A stretch of DNA of 64,000 nt. Source: Roseomonas sp. KE0001. GTDB lineage: Bacteria; Pseudomonadota; Alphaproteobacteria; Acetobacterales; Acetobacteraceae. The stretch covers positions 186,001-250,000 of the forward strand of contig NZ_RCVQ01000005.1 in assembly GCF_016107285.1 (NCBI RefSeq), given 5' to 3'. Made by a program: the position numbers and the translations under genes. Of this stretch, positions 52,205-60,476 are shown one piece after another. The first letter of the stretch is position 1; each line of letters begins with the position of its first letter. The notes under the pieces were generated by a model. It did not search any database, was not told the DNA's origin, and saw only the letters and a program-made list of their open reading frames with translations.

Positions 52205-53185
52205 ATGGCGGGCGGCGTGGCCTGGCTGGCCGCACGGCGGCTGGTGCAGGCGGTGCCGGTGCTGTTCGGGGTGGTGCTGGTGAACTTCCTGCTGATGCAG
52301 GCGGCGCCCGGCGATCTGGCCGATGTGCTGGCCGGCGAACAGGGCGCGGCGACGCCGGAGATGATGGCGGAGCTGCGCGCCCGCTTCGGCCTCGACCAGC
52401 CCGTCTGGATGCAGTTCCTGCACTATCTCGGCAATGTCGTCACCGGCGATCTCGGCCATTCCCACCGCCTTGGCCTGCCGGTGCTGACGCTGATCCTGGA
52501 GCGCCTGCCGGCGACGCTGCTGCTGATGGTGCCCGCCATCCTGCTCGCCTCCGGCAGCGGCATGCTGCTCGGCGGCCTCGCCGCGCGGCGCGCGGGAAGC
52601 TGGCTCGACGGGATCATCTCGGCCGGCGTGCTGCTGGCCTATGCGACGCCGCTCTTCTGGGTCGGGCTGATGGGCATCGTGCTGTTCGGCGTCCGGCTGC
52701 AGTGGCTGCCGGTGGGCGGCATGCGCGACCCCGGCGCCGATCTGTCCGGCCTCGCCCTGGCGCTGGACACGGCGCGGCACATGGTGCTGCCGGTCTGCAC
52801 CCTCTCGCTCTTCTACGCCGCGCTCTATGCCCGGCTGATGCGCGCCTCGATGCTCACGGCGCTGAAGCAGGACTATGTCCGCACCGCCCGCGCCAAGGGC
52901 CTCTCGCCCTGGCAGGTCGATGCGGTGCATGCCGGCCGCAACGCCCTGCTGCCGGTGCTGACCATGGTGGGACTGCAGGCCGGCGCGCTGATCGGCGGCG
53001 GCGTGCTGGTGGAGACGGTCTTCTCCTGGCCTGGCCTCGGGCGCCTCGCCTTCGACGCCATCCTGCGGCGCGACCTCAACCTGCTGCTCGGCATCGTGCT
53101 GGCCAGCTCGGTCACGGTGGTGCTGGTGAACTTCCTGGTCGATCTGCTCTATGGCCTGGCCGACCCGCGGGTGCGCGCGGCATGA
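52205..53185 (+). CDS. Peptide ABC transporter permease (DppB type)
   Basis: A 326-aa inner-membrane permease. It has the DppB N-terminal helix (RRLVQAVPVLFGVVLVNFLL), the periplasmic loop with MMAELRARFGLDQPVWMQFL, the coupling loop VRTARAKGLSPWQVDAVHAG and the C-terminal LLYGLADPRVRAA. It follows the binding-protein gene by 5 bp and overlaps the DppC-type gene by ATGA, so all three are one operon. ATPases must come from elsewhere. Confidence 0.94.
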   Translation: MAGGVAWLAARRLVQAVPVLFGVVLVNFLLMQAAPGDLADVLAGEQGAATPEMMAELRARFGLDQPVWMQFLHYLGNVVTGDLGHSHRLGLPVLTLILERLPATLLLMVPAILLASGSGMLLGGLAARRAGSWLDGIISAGVLLAYATPLFWVGLMGIVLFGVRLQWLPVGGMRDPGADLSGLALALDTARHMVLPVCTLSLFYAALYARLMRASMLTALKQDYVRTARAKGLSPWQVDAVHAGRNALLPVLTMVGLQAGALIGGGVLVETVFSWPGLGRLAFDAILRRDLNLLLGIVLASSVTVVLVNFLVDLLYGLADPRVRAA

Positions 53186-54009
53186 GCCGGGGGTGGAGGC
53201 TGCTGCTCACCCCGCGCGGGCTGATCGGCCTGCTGCTGGTGCTGGGGCTCGGCGCCATGGCGCTGGCCGCGCCCTGGCTCTACCCCGACGACCCGCTGGA
53301 CATGGTCGCCACGCCCAGCCTCTGGCCCGGCCAGGACCCGGACTACTGGCTCGGCACCGACCTGATGGGGCGCGACCTGGCGAGCGGCATCTTCCACGGC
53401 GCCCGCGTCTCGCTGCTGGTGGGGCTCTCGGCGGCGGCGGTGTCGCTCACCATCGGCACGGCAGTCGGTGCGCTCGCCGGCTTCCTCGGCGGCCGGGCGG
53501 AGATGCTGCTGATGCGGCTGACCGAGGTGTTCCAGACCATGCCGCCCTTCCTCTTCGCCATCGCCGTGGTGGCGGTGCTGGGACCGTCCATCGGTCATGT
53601 CATCCTGGCGATCGGCCTCACCTCCTGGCCGGGCATCGCCCGGCTGGCGCGGGCCGAGGTCATGGCGGTGCGGGCGCGCGACTTCGTCGATGCCGCGCTC
53701 TGCTGCGGCGCCTCCAGCAGCCGCCTGCTGCTGGCCCATGTGCTGCCGAACGCCCTGTCGCCGATCCTGGTCACCGCCTCGGTGCTGATGGCCACCGCCA
53801 TGCTAACCGAGGCGGGGCTCTCCTTCCTCGGCCTCTCCGATCCCAACCTGGTGAGCTGGGGCTCGATGATCGGCGCTGGGCGCGAGGCGCTCCGCACCCA
53901 CTGGTACATGGCCGCGGTGCCGGGCGTGGCCCTGGCCCTGGCGGTGCTGGGGCTGAACCTGCTGGGCGACGTGGTGGACGACATCCTGGACCCTCGCCGG
54001 GAGGGCTGA
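53182..54009 (+). CDS. Peptide ABC transporter permease (DppC type)
   Basis: A 275-aa inner-membrane permease. The ATG overlapping the DppB stop gives MSRGWRLLLTPRGLIGLLLV; the longer open frame upstream is only the DppB gene read in another frame. It shows GTDLMGRDLASGIFHGARVS, the coupling loop ALCCGASSSRLLLAHVLPN and the end LGDVVDDILDPRREG. The short N-terminus lacks the extended OppC tail. Last gene of an operon without ATPase genes; the next gene is a small unrelated one after 59 bp. Confidence 0.93.
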   Translation: MSRGWRLLLTPRGLIGLLLVLGLGAMALAAPWLYPDDPLDMVATPSLWPGQDPDYWLGTDLMGRDLASGIFHGARVSLLVGLSAAAVSLTIGTAVGALAGFLGGRAEMLLMRLTEVFQTMPPFLFAIAVVAVLGPSIGHVILAIGLTSWPGIARLARAEVMAVRARDFVDAALCCGASSSRLLLAHVLPNALSPILVTASVLMATAMLTEAGLSFLGLSDPNLVSWGSMIGAGREALRTHWYMAAVPGVALALAVLGLNLLGDVVDDILDPRREG

Positions 54010-54068
54010 GGCAACCCTGCCTGTGCCGCGCCGGTTGATCCCCGGTCACCGCAGAAAGGAGCACCGGC

Positions 54069-54236
54069 ATGGCCGACGATCCGAAGACACCGCCCAAGGA
54101 TGCGCCGAAGCTCGGCAAGTTGACCGGGATGATGACCGGTCACAGCACCAAGGACGCGGAGACCACGCGCCCGGGCGACAAGACGACGGGTCCGGGGGAG
54201 CAGGGCAACCTGCTGAAGAACCAGAAGGGGAAGTGA
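54069..54236 (+). CDS. Small disordered hypothetical protein (55 aa)
   Basis: A 55-aa, Lys/Thr/Gly/Pro-rich protein (starts MADDPKTPPKDAPKLGKLTG, ends NLLKNQKGK) that must be largely unfolded. AAAGGAG lies seven bases before the ATG, an excellent ribosome site, and a strong hairpin follows the stop, so this is very likely a real gene. Function unknown; small hydrophilic proteins such as this are sometimes stress-related. It lies 59 bp behind the peptide permease operon on the same strand. Confidence 0.65.
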   Translation: MADDPKTPPKDAPKLGKLTGMMTGHSTKDAETTRPGDKTTGPGEQGNLLKNQKGK

Positions 54237-54242
54237 GCGGGC

Positions 54243-54263
54243 GGGGGCGGGCGATCCGCCCCC
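54243..54263. terminator. Bidirectional hairpin terminator
   Basis: A perfect 8-bp stem GGGGGCGG/CCGCCCCC with loop GCGAT, between the convergent stops at 54236 and 54268. Confidence 0.65.
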
Positions 54264-54267
54264 CCCC

Positions 54268-55476
54268 TCAGCCGGCCGCCACGGCTCCGGCCGGAATTTC
54301 CTCGCGGGTCTCGGGCATGGCGAGCCAGGCGAGGAGGGTGCAGAGCAGGCCGATCACCGCCAGCAGAGCGAAAGCCGCGCCCGACCCGATCCAGACCGCC
54401 ACCAGGCCGGCCATCGTCGTGCTCAGCGTCCCGCCGACCCCGACGGCCAGGCCGAAGATGCCCATGCAGAGATTGAAATGGTTGGTGCCGCGCGTCAGGT
54501 CGGAGGCGATCAGCGGCAGCATGACGCCGAGCGCGGCGGCGCTGATGCCGTCCAGCGCCTGGATGAAGACCAGCCCGGCCGGCTGATCGACCAGCGCCAG
54601 CAGGAGGCCGCGCAGGGGCAGCATGGCGAAGCCGATGATCAGCACGATCCGCCGGCCCCGCAGCTCCGCCACCCGGCCGACCCAGGGCGAGATCGCGGCC
54701 ACCACGAGCTGCGGCACCACGATGCTCGCCGCGATGATCAGGTTGGCCTCGTCGCCGGCGTGCCGGGTGGCCATGCTGCCGGCGAGCGGCAGCATGGCGG
54801 CGTTGGAGAGCGTGAAGAGCATGGCGCAGGCGGCGAAGATGAAGACGCCGCGCTGCTGCAGCAGGGGCCAGATCCGCGAGCGCTCGCCGCTGCTGGACTG
54901 CGCGGCGGCGATGGCGGCCGCCATGTCCCGCTCCCGGATGAAGGCGAGGGAGATCAGGCTGGGCACGGTCAGCGCCGCGGTCATCCAGAAGACCGCGGCG
55001 CTGGAGAGATAGGTGCCGATCAGCCCCATGCCGCCCGCCGCGACGGCGCCGCCGAGCGAGGCGAAGCGGGCATTGCGCCCGAGCCGCTCGCCCAGCGCCT
55101 GTCGGCCGACCAATGCGAGGCTGATGGCGGCGATCGCCGGCGTCAGCACGCAACTTGCCACCCCGTGCAGGATCTCGGACAGCAGCACCGGCAGCGTGGC
55201 CGGCCAGGCGGCGAGCAGCACCGCGGAGGCGGCGATGCCCAGCAGCGCCAGCGCCGCCGCGCGCCGCTTGTGCCGGGTGGCATCGACCAGGGCCCCGGCG
55301 GGGACCTGGCTGAGCATGGTGGTCAGCGTGCCGAGGCTGAGCGCGAAGCCGATCTCGACCTCGGTCCAGGCCTGCGTGGTGAGATAGACGGCGACGAAGG
55401 GGCCGAAGCCGGTCTGAACATTCGCCATGAAGAAGTTCAGACCGTCGAGACCCCGCAGGCTGGCTTTGCTCGCCAT
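54268..55476 (-). CDS. MFS transporter
   Basis: A 402-aa major-facilitator protein with twelve helices. The start MASKASLRGLDGLNFFMANV and GALVDATRHKRRAAALALLG (loop 2/3 motif) are clear, as is the second half beginning at FIFAACAMLFTLSNAAMLPL. It resembles drug- or metabolite-efflux carriers; the substrate is unknown. It lies 6 bp downstream of the PRC-barrel gene, so the two, and probably the dihydroxyacetone kinase gene before them, share a transcript. Confidence 0.88.
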   Translation of the reverse strand: MASKASLRGLDGLNFFMANVQTGFGPFVAVYLTTQAWTEVEIGFALSLGTLTTMLSQVPAGALVDATRHKRRAAALALLGIAASAVLLAAWPATLPVLLSEILHGVASCVLTPAIAAISLALVGRQALGERLGRNARFASLGGAVAAGGMGLIGTYLSSAAVFWMTAALTVPSLISLAFIRERDMAAAIAAAQSSSGERSRIWPLLQQRGVFIFAACAMLFTLSNAAMLPLAGSMATRHAGDEANLIIAASIVVPQLVVAAISPWVGRVAELRGRRIVLIIGFAMLPLRGLLLALVDQPAGLVFIQALDGISAAALGVMLPLIASDLTRGTNHFNLCMGIFGLAVGVGGTLSTTMAGLVAVWIGSGAAFALLAVIGLLCTLLAWLAMPETREEIPAGAVAAG

Positions 55477-55482
55477 GGCGCG

Positions 55483-56217
55483 TCAGCCCGGCCTGCCACC
55501 GGGCTCCGCTGGACTGGTCTGTGGTGGCGGCGTGGCGGCCGGCGGCGCTGCGGGAGGGGCCGCGTCCTGCGAGGGCGTGGCGCCAGTGGGAGCGTTACCC
55601 GGCGGCGCCGCGCCGCCCGGCGCGGGGGGCGGCGGAGCGGTGGCGATGGCCACGTCCTCGCCATCGCGGAAATCGGGGAAGCCGCGCAGCTGGTCGCGGC
55701 TGAGGGTGAACTGGATGCCCTTCTCGGTGAAGCGGAGGGTCGACCAGGCGACGGCGATGCGCCGCCGCCCGACCCCCAGGAAGCCGCCATAGTCCAGCAC
55801 GGCGGCGCGGGGCTGCCCCTCCGGCGTGACGAGGACATTGACCAGCTGGCCGACCACGATGCCGCTGACGCCCTTCACATCCTGCCCGAGGATGCGCAGC
55901 ATCTCCCCCTTCCCCACCATCTCCCGCCCCGCCAGAGGCAGCGCCTCCCCCTCAGCGGGCGGCGCGCCCGGCTGGCTGGATTGCGGCTGCGGCTGCGGCT
56001 GCGGCTGCGGCTGGGCGGGCGGCGTGGCGGGGGCCTCCTCCGGCGCCGTGGGCTGGGCCTGTCCCTCTGCCGGGGCCCGCTCCCGGGATTGCTCCTGCCC
56101 CTGAGGCTGCGCCGGTGCCGCGACCTGGGCCTGTACCGGCAGGGCCGCCAGCAGCAGCAGGGCGGGCAGCGAGGCCGCCGCGAGAGGCCGGGCCAGGGTG
56201 GGGGAGAGGTCGTGCAT
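55483..56217 (-). CDS. Exported PRC-barrel domain protein with PQ repeat
   Basis: A 244-aa periplasmic or surface protein. A signal peptide (LAAASLPALLLLAALPVQAQ) is followed by a Gln/Pro/Glu-rich low-complexity stretch including a run of Pro-Gln repeats (about residues 68-78), then a PRC-barrel (about 105-190; GQLVNVLVTPEGQPRAAVLD) and a Pro/Ala-rich tail. PRC-barrels mediate protein or surface contacts; function unknown. ATG 56217 is chosen for the signal peptide; an in-frame ATG at 56361 overlaps the stop of the upstream kinase gene but would bury the signal. Confidence 0.8.
   Translation of the reverse strand: MHDLSPTLARPLAAASLPALLLLAALPVQAQVAAPAQPQGQEQSRERAPAEGQAQPTAPEEAPATPPAQPQPQPQPQPQSSQPGAPPAEGEALPLAGREMVGKGEMLRILGQDVKGVSGIVVGQLVNVLVTPEGQPRAAVLDYGGFLGVGRRRIAVAWSTLRFTEKGIQFTLSRDQLRGFPDFRDGEDVAIATAPPPPAPGGAAPPGNAPTGATPSQDAAPPAAPPAATPPPQTSPAEPGGRPG
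55984..56013. repeat. Hexanucleotide repeat (CGGCTG)x5
   Basis: Five exact tandem copies of CGGCTG on the plus strand, coding for alternating Pro-Gln in the PRC-barrel protein. Copy-number changes would keep the frame and only alter repeat length. Confidence 0.85.
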
Positions 56218-56357
56218 CAGGGAGCTTCCCGGGGCGAGGCGGTTTCGCCCGGCCGCCGCCGCCCGATGGGGCTGCGGCGGCACGGGCCGTACCGATAACG
56301 GCGGCACCTCTCCCCGGTTGAACAGGCTCCAGCGGGAAATCGCCCCGGGCCTGCCGC

Positions 56358-58040
56358 TCATCGCGCCAGGGCCCGCATCCAGACCAGCACCCCGGCCGCT
56401 CCGGCATCCGGCTGGCCCCGGGCGCGATCGCCCAGATAGGCGGCGCGGCCCAGCCGCGGCTGCATGGTGGCGGTGGCCTGCAGGCCGGCCTCGGCGGCGG
56501 CCACCGCCTCGCCCCAGGCATCCCGCAGGCCGGAGCCGCGCGCCGTCGCGTCGGAGAAGGCCTCGGCGGCCGGGTGCAGGGCATCCAGCATGGTCCGGTC
56601 CCCCGGCCGGGCGCCTCCCAGCGCGGCGATGGCCTCGACCGCCTCCCGGAAGGCCGCGGCCCAGTCCGCGGCATCCGGCGCCTCGCGGCCCTCCAGCCGC
56701 CGCGCGGCGCGCAGCAGGGCCACGGCGTAGAAGGGGCCGGAACTGCCGGCGATGGCCCGGCGCAGCGCCTCCCCCATATGGGCCAGGCCGGTGGCCGGGG
56801 TGGCGAAGGCCGTCTCCGGCAGGGCGCGCAGCGCGGCGGCCCCCCGCGCCATGCTGAGGCCGAGATCGCCGTCGCCCGCGGCGCTGTCGAGCGCGGTCAA
56901 CTCAGCCTCGGCCTTCTCCAGCGCGGCGGCGACGCGCTCCATCCCGCCCCGCAGCGCGGGCGCGAGCGATCCGGGCGCCGTGGCCTCGCGCGGCGCTGGC
57001 GAGGGCAGCGCGGGCAGGATACGCGGTTCCGCGACGCGGCCATCGGCCAGCCAGGCCGGGGCGTGCCCCGGCGCATCCAGCAGCGCCAGGCGATCGGCAT
57101 CCAGCCGCAGCAGGCTCAGCGAGCAGCCCGGCATCTCGATCGCGGTGAGATAGTTGCCGCACCAGGCCCGCGGCACCTCGATCCCCTCCCGCCGCAACCG
57201 GGCCAGGGCATGGCGCGCCACGATCGCCAGTTCCATCGGCGGCGTGCCGCCCAGGCCGTTGACCAGCAGCGCCGCGGACTCGCCGGCGCGCAGCCCGAGA
57301 TCGGTCAGGATGCTGTCCAGCAGGGTGTCGACCAGGGTATCGGCCGGCTGCAACGGCGCCCGGCAGACGCCCTGCTCGCCATGGATGCCAAGGCCGAGCT
57401 CGACCGCGTCCTCCTCCAGCGTGAAGCCTGGCCGGCCGGCCGCGGGAACGGTGCAGGCCCCGAGCGCCACGCCCATGCTGCCGAGATTCTCCGCCGCCGC
57501 CCGCGCCATGCCGGCCACCTCGCCGAGCGGCAGGCCGCGCGCCGCGGCGGCGCCGGCGATCTTGTGGATCAGCACCGTGCCGGCGATGCCGCGCCGCCGC
57601 TCCGGCGGCACGGTGTCGCGCAGCGCGACATCGTCGGCCACGACGACGATCTCGCAGGGAATGCCCTCCGCCCGCGCCAGCTCGGCGGCCAGGCCGAAGT
57701 TCAACCGGTCCCCGGTGTAGTTCTTGACGACCAGCACGGCGCCCGCCGGGCCGGCGACGGCACGGATGCCGCTCAGCACCGCATCGGTGCTGGGGGAGGT
57801 GAAGACGTCCCCGGCGATGGCGGCATCCAGCAACCCCTCGCCGACATAGCCCGCATGGGCCGGCTCGTGCCCGGCGCCGCCGCCGGACAGCACGGCGACG
57901 CGCCGCGCGGCGGGCGGCGGGATCTCGGCGCGCAGAACCACATCCTCCCCGGCCAGCAGGGCCTGACCGGGATGCAGGGCGACCTGCCCTTCCAGCATCT
58001 GCCGTACCACACGGCGCGGATCGTTGATCAGCTTCTTCAC
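56358..58040 (-). CDS. Dihydroxyacetone kinase, DhaK-DhaL fusion
   Basis: A 560-aa single-chain ATP-dependent dihydroxyacetone kinase. The DhaK half (1-330) has SGGGAGHEPAHAGYVG and the substrate-binding His220 (GIHGEQG). The DhaL half (from about 360) has the Mg-ATP Asp motif AAGDGDLGLSM. It phosphorylates dihydroxyacetone to DHAP in the cytoplasm, using ATP rather than the PTS, since the DhaM partner is missing. The GTG start at 58040 follows AAGGGAG and gives the conserved KKLINDP. The DhaL C-terminus appears complete. Confidence 0.93.
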   Translation of the reverse strand: MKKLINDPRRVVRQMLEGQVALHPGQALLAGEDVVLRAEIPPPAARRVAVLSGGGAGHEPAHAGYVGEGLLDAAIAGDVFTSPSTDAVLSGIRAVAGPAGAVLVVKNYTGDRLNFGLAAELARAEGIPCEIVVVADDVALRDTVPPERRRGIAGTVLIHKIAGAAAARGLPLGEVAGMARAAAENLGSMGVALGACTVPAAGRPGFTLEEDAVELGLGIHGEQGVCRAPLQPADTLVDTLLDSILTDLGLRAGESAALLVNGLGGTPPMELAIVARHALARLRREGIEVPRAWCGNYLTAIEMPGCSLSLLRLDADRLALLDAPGHAPAWLADGRVAEPRILPALPSPAPREATAPGSLAPALRGGMERVAAALEKAEAELTALDSAAGDGDLGLSMARGAAALRALPETAFATPATGLAHMGEALRRAIAGSSGPFYAVALLRAARRLEGREAPDAADWAAAFREAVEAIAALGGARPGDRTMLDALHPAAEAFSDATARGSGLRDAWGEAVAAAEAGLQATATMQPRLGRAAYLGDRARGQPDAGAAGVLVWMRALAR

Positions 58041-58193
58041 GGCCTGGGCTCCCTTCCCGTCGCGGCTGACCGCCAGGGTGGGCGGGCGCCGGGGCCACAT
58101 CAAGCCGGTTTCAGTGCAGCAAAGGCGAATCTGGGACTTCACGGCGGACGCGGCCTGTGCTTTGGCTATCCGCATCCTCTGAAAGGCAAGAGC

Positions 58194-58505
58194 ATGTCGA
58201 AGAAGTTCCTGGCCGATACCATCCAGAAGTCCATCGAGATCACCGGGATCGGCGCCAATGCCCTGGCCGGCGACATCATCGAGGCGATCAAGTCCGAGAT
58301 CGTCCAGACCGGGCGCTTCACCATCCCCGATTTCGGCGCCTTCATCGTGCGCGAGACCCCGAAGCGCACGGCGCTGAATCCCCGCACCGGCGAGAAGGTT
58401 CCCGTGAAGGCCGGCGCGACCGTGCGCTTCAAGCCCTCGCCGTCGCTGAAGGATGCCGCGCACACGGCGCTGAAGAAGAACAAGCGCAAGGCCGCCAAGG
58501 CCTGA
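58194..58505 (+). CDS. HU/IHF-family DNA-binding protein
   Basis: A 103-aa histone-like protein. The dimerisation helices are in the first 45 residues; the beta-arm region reads GAFIVRETPKRTALNPRTGE followed by KVPVKAGATVRFKPSPSLKD. The C-terminal Lys/Ala tail (KKNKRKAAKA) adds basic charge. It compacts or bends DNA. It is slightly longer than standard HU (90 aa) and probably an accessory paralogue. GAAAGG precedes the ATG. It is divergent from the dihydroxyacetone kinase gene. Confidence 0.92.
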   Translation: MSKKFLADTIQKSIEITGIGANALAGDIIEAIKSEIVQTGRFTIPDFGAFIVRETPKRTALNPRTGEKVPVKAGATVRFKPSPSLKDAAHTALKKNKRKAAKA

Positions 58506-58516
58506 GGACGACGCCC

Positions 58517-58549
58517 GAGGCGGGCCGGGACAGGATCCTGGCCCGCCTC
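58517..58549. terminator. Bidirectional hairpin terminator
   Basis: Perfect 10-bp arms GAGGCGGGCC and GGCCCGCCTC around a loop that contains the palindrome CAGGATCCTG. It lies between the HU-like gene and the convergent GntR gene and overlaps the GntR stop codon. Confidence 0.7.
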
Positions 58550-59246
58550 AGGCCAGGATGTCGAGCAGCGGCCGGCCGCCCTCCTCGATATCGCGGATCA
58601 CGGCGGCCCGCGCGCCGGCCGCATCGCCGCGCCGCAGGGCATCCAGCACCGACAGATGGCCGTGACGGGGCCAGAGCAGCGGCCCCCGGTCATACAGGTG
58701 ACTGAGCAAAGGCCCGCACTGCATCCAGAGAATCTCGACCAGCCCGAGGAGCACCGGCATCCCGCCCAGGCGGCAGAGACCGGAATGGAAGGCCTCGTTG
58801 GACTGGATGGCCGTGCCAAAATCCCGCTCCGCCTCGGCGGCGGCAAGCCGTTCATGGATGGCGGCCAGACGGTCGATCTGCTCCGCCCCCGCCCGTGAGG
58901 CCGCGGCCGCGGCGGCCTGGCCTTCCAGGTTGCAGCGCAGCGAACGGATCTCCAGGAATCGCGCGCGGTCGATGACGGGGACGAAGACGGTGCCGCGTTC
59001 GTCAAGTTGCAAGGCCTGCTCGGAAACCAGGCGCAACAGGGCTTCCCGCACCGGGGTGGCGCTGATGCCGAGTTGTTCCGCGAGCGGCCGCAGCAACAGC
59101 CTCTCGCCCGGCCGCAGGCGGCTGAGCATCAGCGCCGAACGGATGGCCTGATAGGCCTGCCCGCTCACACTGTCGCGGGAGATCCGGGTGAAGCCGGGAT
59201 CCGCCTCCCGCCGGGGAGCGGCAGGCGGGACGGACCGCGTGTTCAT
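58548..59246 (-). CDS. GntR-family regulator (FadR/FCD type)
   Basis: A 232-aa regulator. The winged helix-turn-helix covers about 25-90 (AYQAIRSALMLSRLRPGERL, then LAEQLGISATPVREALLRL), and the C-terminal FCD helical domain (about 100-225) keeps the His/Asp metal-type pattern around FHSGLCRLGGMP and GHLSVLDALRRGD. It is divergent from the dehydrogenase and Liv-type transporter genes and very probably controls them, with a carboxylate or sugar-acid effector typical of FCD proteins. ATG 59246 is preferred; an in-frame ATG at 59300 would run across the probable operator. Confidence 0.9.
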   Translation of the reverse strand: MNTRSVPPAAPRREADPGFTRISRDSVSGQAYQAIRSALMLSRLRPGERLLLRPLAEQLGISATPVREALLRLVSEQALQLDERGTVFVPVIDRARFLEIRSLRCNLEGQAAAAAASRAGAEQIDRLAAIHERLAAAEAERDFGTAIQSNEAFHSGLCRLGGMPVLLGLVEILWMQCGPLLSHLYDRGPLLWPRHGHLSVLDALRRGDAAGARAAVIRDIEEGGRPLLDILA

Positions 59247-59275
59247 GATTGACAGGCCCCGTGCGACATCCTCAC

Positions 59276-59285
59276 TGTTATAACA
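59276..59285. promoter_or_regulatory. Probable GntR operator
   Basis: TGTTATAACA, a perfect 10-bp palindrome in a small A+T-rich island, 30 bases before the gntR start and about 110 before the dehydrogenase gene. A related half (ATAACA) follows at 59295. The TTGTTATAAC-type core resembles FadR-subfamily sites. Confidence 0.5.
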
Positions 59286-59392
59286 AATGACGCATAACAA
59301 GTGTCATGACCAGGGAAGGACGTTGCCGATGACCAGGACGGGACGGGCCGGCACGGGCCCGCGCCATCCGCAGGCTCCGCGGACATAGGCGC

Positions 59393-60436
59393 GTGCTGTC
59401 CCTGCGCAAGCTGGCCGCCGGGCCAGGACTGGAACTGCGGGACGTGGCGCCGCCCCCGCCGCCGGGACCGGGCGAGGTCGGCATTCGCGTCGCCGCCGCC
59501 GGAATCTGCGGCAGCGACATCCATGCCTATGAATGGACGCCGGGCTACGAATTCATGGTGCCGCACCTGCCGCTGACCATGGGGCACGAGTTCGCCGGCC
59601 ATGTCACGGCGGTGGGCGAGGGCGTCCAGGGCCTCACCATCGGCGATGCCGTCACCGCCTGGCCGACCATCGGCTGCCGCCAGTGCCGCGCCTGCCGTGA
59701 GGACCGGATGCAGGATTGCCAGGCGCGGCGCATCCTGGGCCTGCATTGCGATGGCGGCTTCGCGCCCCATCTCGTCGCCCCCGCCTTCAACTGCTTCCGC
59801 CTGCCCGCGGGTGTCGATGTCGCGCTGGGCGCGCTGAGCGAGCCGCTCTCGATCGCCGACAACGCGCTGCGCGTCGCCGAGATCGCGCCTGGCGACGCGG
59901 TTCTCGTGCTGGGGCCGGGGCCGATCGGACTGGGCATCGCCTGGATGGCGCAGCTTCGCGGCGCGCGCGTGCTGCTGGCCGGCTTCGACGACGCGCTCCG
60001 TCTCGCCTGCGCCGAACGCATGGGCATCCGGCACCGGGTCGATCTGCGCGACACGCCGATGGCCGAGGCGGTGCGGCAGGTCTTCGGCGAGGCGGTCGAC
60101 CGGGTGATCGAGGCGACCGGCGTCACCACCTCCATCACCGAGGGGCTGTCGGTGCTGCGCTCCAGCGGCATCCTGGTGATCGCCGGCATCCATTCGCGGC
60201 CGCTGGAAGTTCCGGTCACGACGCTGGTGCGCAACAAGCACCAGCTCCGCGCGGCGCATGACACGACCCGCGACGCCTGGCCGCGCGTCCTGGCGCTGCT
60301 GGCCGATCCCGCCAACCGCGCGGCGCTGGAGGCGATGGTCACGCACCGCCTGCCGCTGCGCGAGGCGGCGCGTGGCTTCGAGATGGCGCGGCGGAAGGAT
60401 GCGGTGAAGATCCTGCTGCGGCCGGACGAGGATTGA
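59393..60436 (+). CDS. Zinc-dependent alcohol/polyol dehydrogenase (MDR family)
   Basis: A 347-aa medium-chain dehydrogenase. Catalytic zinc ligands are in ICGSDIHAYE and GHEFAGHV; the structural zinc lobe is CRQCRACREDRMQDC (CxxCxxCx7C); the nucleotide-binding turn is LGPGPIGLGIAW. It resembles sorbitol, L-idonate or threonine dehydrogenases and should oxidise a secondary alcohol with NAD(P). It starts with GTG. It is the first gene of the operon with a Liv-type ABC transporter and opposite a GntR regulator, so its substrate is probably the imported compound or a derivative. Confidence 0.9.
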   Translation: MLSLRKLAAGPGLELRDVAPPPPPGPGEVGIRVAAAGICGSDIHAYEWTPGYEFMVPHLPLTMGHEFAGHVTAVGEGVQGLTIGDAVTAWPTIGCRQCRACREDRMQDCQARRILGLHCDGGFAPHLVAPAFNCFRLPAGVDVALGALSEPLSIADNALRVAEIAPGDAVLVLGPGPIGLGIAWMAQLRGARVLLAGFDDALRLACAERMGIRHRVDLRDTPMAEAVRQVFGEAVDRVIEATGVTTSITEGLSVLRSSGILVIAGIHSRPLEVPVTTLVRNKHQLRAAHDTTRDAWPRVLALLADPANRAALEAMVTHRLPLREAARGFEMARRKDAVKILLRPDED

Positions 60437-60476
60437 ACAGCCGCGAAGAACGGCGGAACGGGGAGGAATCACGGGT

